This document shows positions 5,614 through 7,854 of a DNA stretch of 7,854 nucleotides, in pieces. The notes beneath the pieces are model-generated. The model did no database searches. It saw nothing but the letters and a program-made list of their open reading frames with translations, and was not told the DNA's origin. Source of the stretch: UBA288 sp964461885 (GTDB lineage Archaea; Halobacteriota; Methanomicrobia; Methanomicrobiales; Methanospirillaceae); contig CAYWVY010000081.1 in the NCBI GenBank assembly GCA_964461885.1, positions 1-7,854 on the forward strand, read 5' to 3'. Every line of letters starts with the position of its first letter. Within the stretch, counting starts at the first letter, position 1. A program made the position numbers and the translations under genes.

Positions 5614-6638
5614 GCCCCCTCCCGCCATGCCCGGGCGACCGCGGTCGTCATCGTCTGGATCCGGCCGGCCTCCTCGTCATTCGCGAACCTGATCCCGCAG
5701 CTCGGCGTGATCAGCGACTGCCGGACGAGGAGCGCCGGCTCGACGTACTCGGCCATCGCTTCGCGGATCGCGGCCAGGCGCGCCACGAGCGACGCCTCGC
5801 TCTCCTCCGCGAAGAGGCGGGCGTCGGCCGGCACGACGCCCCAGGCGACGACCCCCCCGCGCTCGAGGTACGCGGCCGCCTTCTCGGCGTAGAGCAGGAA
5901 CTCCGTCGCCGTCTGGTACGCGTCCATCGAGATCACGGCCGGGTCGAGGTCCATGACGAAGGTCCAGTCCGTGTTCGAGCAGCAGTGGATCCCGAGCCCG
6001 CCCTCGACCAGGGACGCGATGTCCTCGAAGGCCAGCCGGACCGTCTCGTCCGAGACCGGGACCACGGTCGAGCCGAGGCTTGCCCAGTACGGCTCGTTCA
6101 GGACCACGAGTGCCTCGGGCACGCCTGTCTCGACCAGTCGCTCCTCGATGGCGCGCGCCCGGAGCGCGAGCACCTTCCCGAGCACGTCCGCGTAGGCCTC
6201 ATCATAGAGGACCGGCCGCTTGTCGCGGTCGACCACCTGCATCCCCAGCGTGACCGGGCCCGTCACCTGGCCCTTGACCAGGACCGCGGACGAGAGGTCG
6301 CGGGAGACGAGCTCGAGGAGGCCGGAGTAGGTGTCGGGGGCCGGGCCGTATGACGCCGCGTCCCCCTCGACGAAGTCCAGGTAGACCCGTTCCATCGCTT
6401 CCGAGTGATCCGCCCCGAGGTCGACCACGAGCCGGCCCTCGACCACCTCAAGGCCAGGGAGAGCCCGGGCGTCGTTCCAGACGATCTGTTCGAAGGGGCC
6501 GCGGTTCGGCAGACCCGGGGCGTACGGGACATCGGGGAACGCGGTGAGCACGTCGTCGACCGCGCGCGCCGGGTCCGTGTGGGGCAGGCCACCGACACCG
6601 GTCGCGCGGCCGTTCGTGGGAGAGAGAAAGCGTGCCAT
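5610..6638 (-). CDS. MetE/UROD-fold methyltransferase, folate-independent core methionine synthase-like
   Basis: This encodes 342 residues, only the catalytic barrel size; the N-terminal folate-binding half of full MetE (about 750 aa) is absent. It begins with the family signature GVGGLPHTDPARAVDDVL and PYAPGLPNRGPFEQ. The mid-part VKGQVTGPVTLG (122-132) and LNEPYW (180-185) shape the barrel active site. Zinc ligands fit H218 and C220 (IHCCSN), D239 where MetE has Glu (ISMDAYQ), and C314 (TPSCGIR). Known core synthases (Mes families) methylate homocysteine from methyl-corrinoids in vitro. Some are thought to draw on the corrinoid iron-sulfur protein. Here a corrinoid activator precedes and a CODH nickel protein follows, which agrees. 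Which Mes family it belongs to cannot be settled by eye, and a corrinoid-linked methyltransferase for another thiol is possible. GGAG sits 9 nt before the ATG, inside the end of the upstream gene, 3 nt past its stop. Confidence 0.8.
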   Translation of the reverse strand: MARFLSPTNGRATGVGGLPHTDPARAVDDVLTAFPDVPYAPGLPNRGPFEQIVWNDARALPGLEVVEGRLVVDLGADHSEAMERVYLDFVEGDAASYGPAPDTYSGLLELVSRDLSSAVLVKGQVTGPVTLGMQVVDRDKRPVLYDEAYADVLGKVLALRARAIEERLVETGVPEALVVLNEPYWASLGSTVVPVSDETVRLAFEDIASLVEGGLGIHCCSNTDWTFVMDLDPAVISMDAYQTATEFLLYAEKAAAYLERGGVVAWGVVPADARLFAEESEASLVARLAAIREAMAEYVEPALLVRQSLITPSCGIRFANDEEAGRIQTMTTAVARAWREGA

Positions 6639-6641
6639 GGG

Positions 6642-7854
6642 TCAGGTCTCCGTATGGGGGATCCCGTTGCTGTGCGCCCGGAGCCGGCAGCTATCGAGCA
6701 TGGCCGAGACCCGTGGGAAGAGGTCCAGGTCCGTGTGGGGCAGGAACGAGGAGGAGGTGTACTCCTCCATGAACGAGGGCTCGGCGTTCAGCTCGATGTA
6801 CGCGATGTTGTCCGCGATAACGTCGAGCGTCCGCCGCTCGTCGCGGTTGATCAGCGCGATGTTCGCGCCGTTGACGGCGCCGTTGCCGATGTTCTTGATC
6901 CGGTCGAGCGGGACCTCGGGGATCAGGCCGATGGTGATCGCGTTCTGCTTGTTGACGTAGTTGCCGAACCCGCCCGAGAAGTAGATCGTGCCGAGGTCCG
7001 TGTGCGTGATTCCGGCGAAGTTCATCAGGACCGCACATGCCGCGAGGATCGAGGCCTTGGACATGATCAGGGACTTGATGTCGTTCTCGGTCACGACGAG
7101 GTCCTTGCCGATCCCCGTCTCGTCCGCGAACGCGACCACGTACTCGGGCGCGTACTCGCCGCGCCGGACGCGCGGGTGGTCGATGGTCGTGTCGATCAGC
7201 CCGTTCCGGTCGATCACGCAGGTCGTCAGGAGATCGGCGAGGAGATCGATGAGGCCCGAGCCGCAGATCCCCTTGGGCTTGATGTCGTTGATCGTCTTCC
7301 AGCTCGGCGCGAGGGTCGCGGGGTCGATGGTCACGCGCTCGATCGCGCCGGGGTTCGCGCGCATGCCGAAGAGGACCTCGCCCCCCTCGAGGGCCGGGCC
7401 CGCGGCCCCGGCGCACGAGAACATCCATTCGTTGTTGCCGAGCACGACCTCGAAGTTCGTGCCGATGTCGATCATCAGCGAGATCTCGTCGCTCGTGCCC
7501 ATGCCGCAGGCGAGCACGTCCGCGACGATGTCGCCGCCGATAAAGTCCGAGACGGCCGGGAACGCGAAGACGCCCGCGGTGGGTGCGATCGAGAGGCCGA
7601 GGTTCGAGGCCGCCGTGTTGATCGACCGCCGGACCACCGGGACGTACGGCTCCGAGATGATGTACGCGGGGTCGATCCCGAGGAGCATGTGGGTCATGAC
7701 CGTGTTCCCGGCGACCATCGCCTCGTAGATGTCCTCGCGGTCGATCTTCGCGTGGTTCGCCGCGTTCGTGATCGCGGTGTTGATCGACTCGGCCGCGAGG
7801 GCCTGGAGCTTCGGCAGGCCCGATTTGCGCCCGAAGTTGACGCGCGAGAGGATG
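6642..7854 (-). CDS. RACo/RamA-type ASKHA reductive activator of corrinoid proteins, N-terminus outside window
   Basis: The frame is open from the window edge to a TGA at 6642-6644, giving 403 residues of C-terminal part. It enters at ILSRVNFG, the family's I-S-R-(I/V) region. VAGNTVMTHMLLG, AFPAVSDFIGGDIVADVLA, the phosphate-binding MIDIGTNFEVVLG, the hallmark CAGAAGPALEGGEV, ICGSGLIDLLADLL and the adenosine-side FSGGFGNYVN follow in order. This is the sugar-kinase/Hsp70/actin fold that couples ATP hydrolysis to reduction of Co(II) corrinoid back to Co(I). The missing front normally holds a 2Fe-2S ferredoxin domain and a linker, for a total near 600-650 residues. An internal ATG at 7718 is not the start, as homology continues before it. 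Partner choice (corrinoid iron-sulfur protein versus methylamine/methanol corrinoid proteins) is inferred from the downstream CooC-like and methionine-synthase-like genes, which favour the former. Confidence 0.88.
   Translation of the reverse strand, partial: ILSRVNFGRKSGLPKLQALAAESINTAITNAANHAKIDREDIYEAMVAGNTVMTHMLLGIDPAYIISEPYVPVVRRSINTAASNLGLSIAPTAGVFAFPAVSDFIGGDIVADVLACGMGTSDEISLMIDIGTNFEVVLGNNEWMFSCAGAAGPALEGGEVLFGMRANPGAIERVTIDPATLAPSWKTINDIKPKGICGSGLIDLLADLLTTCVIDRNGLIDTTIDHPRVRRGEYAPEYVVAFADETGIGKDLVVTENDIKSLIMSKASILAACAVLMNFAGITHTDLGTIYFSGGFGNYVNKQNAITIGLIPEVPLDRIKNIGNGAVNGANIALINRDERRTLDVIADNIAYIELNAEPSFMEEYTSSSFLPHTDLDLFPRVSAMLDSCRLRAHSNGIPHTET

Noticed and set aside
4675..5892. 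405-codon plus-strand ORF
   Set aside because: Runs antisense through tRNA-Thr, the CooC-like gene and part of the methyltransferase; Arg/Asp/Pro-rich shadow without motifs.
6691..7428. 245-codon minus-strand ORF in another frame of the RACo gene
   Set aside because: Almost only Arg, Asp, Pro, Gly and His, typical of a high-GC frame shadow; the RACo frame has all family motifs.
1..7854. CRISPR array or ribosomal RNA
   Set aside because: No regularly spaced direct repeats and no rRNA-like stretches were seen on either strand.

Overview
The window looks like a high-GC methanogenic archaeon, probably of the Methanomicrobiales type. The evidence is a tRNA-Thr with no encoded CCA and discriminator U, a remnant of a dockerin end typical of methanogen surface proteins, and an anaerobic corrinoid/CODH maturation operon. 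The taxon is inferred; no marker gene that would fix it is present.

Right half (about 4720-7854, minus strand) is ordinary host chromosome. A three-gene operon is read leftwards: the C-terminal two thirds of a RACo/RamA-type ASKHA corrinoid activator (cut by the window edge), a short MetE/UROD-fold methyltransferase of the folate-independent 'core methionine synthase' kind, and a CooC-type nickel-insertion ATPase. Gaps are 3 nt and then a 4-nt stop/start overlap. All three could serve the corrinoid iron-sulfur protein and CODH/ACS of the Wood-Ljungdahl pathway: one reactivates cobalt, one may draw methyl groups for methionine, one loads nickel. A tRNA-Thr(CGT) with its own TATA-like box follows.

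The middle (about 3600-4720) is a scar. Just past the tRNA 3' end lies the N-terminal half of a tyrosine recombinase. It stops being integrase-like shortly after the first catalytic arginine and runs out of frame into a different, unrecognised protein fragment. That fragment in turn abuts, tail to tail, the last part of a dockerin-type surface protein. The arrangement looks like a tRNA-targeted integrated element collapsed by deletion.

The left part holds two unlike blocks. At 1773-3578 (plus) is a visibly lower-GC gene for a zinc-ribbon, single-membrane-span, Ser/Thr/Pro-stalk protein with three related extracellular repeats. Divergent from it, at 1-1692 (minus), is a cassette of a 40-residue hydrophobic peptide, a two-span small membrane protein and a right-handed beta-helix protein that runs off the window. 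The last two overlap by ATGA. The beta-helix protein and small membrane protein would fit a provirus tail-fibre/lysis end or a cell-surface module, but this is not proven.
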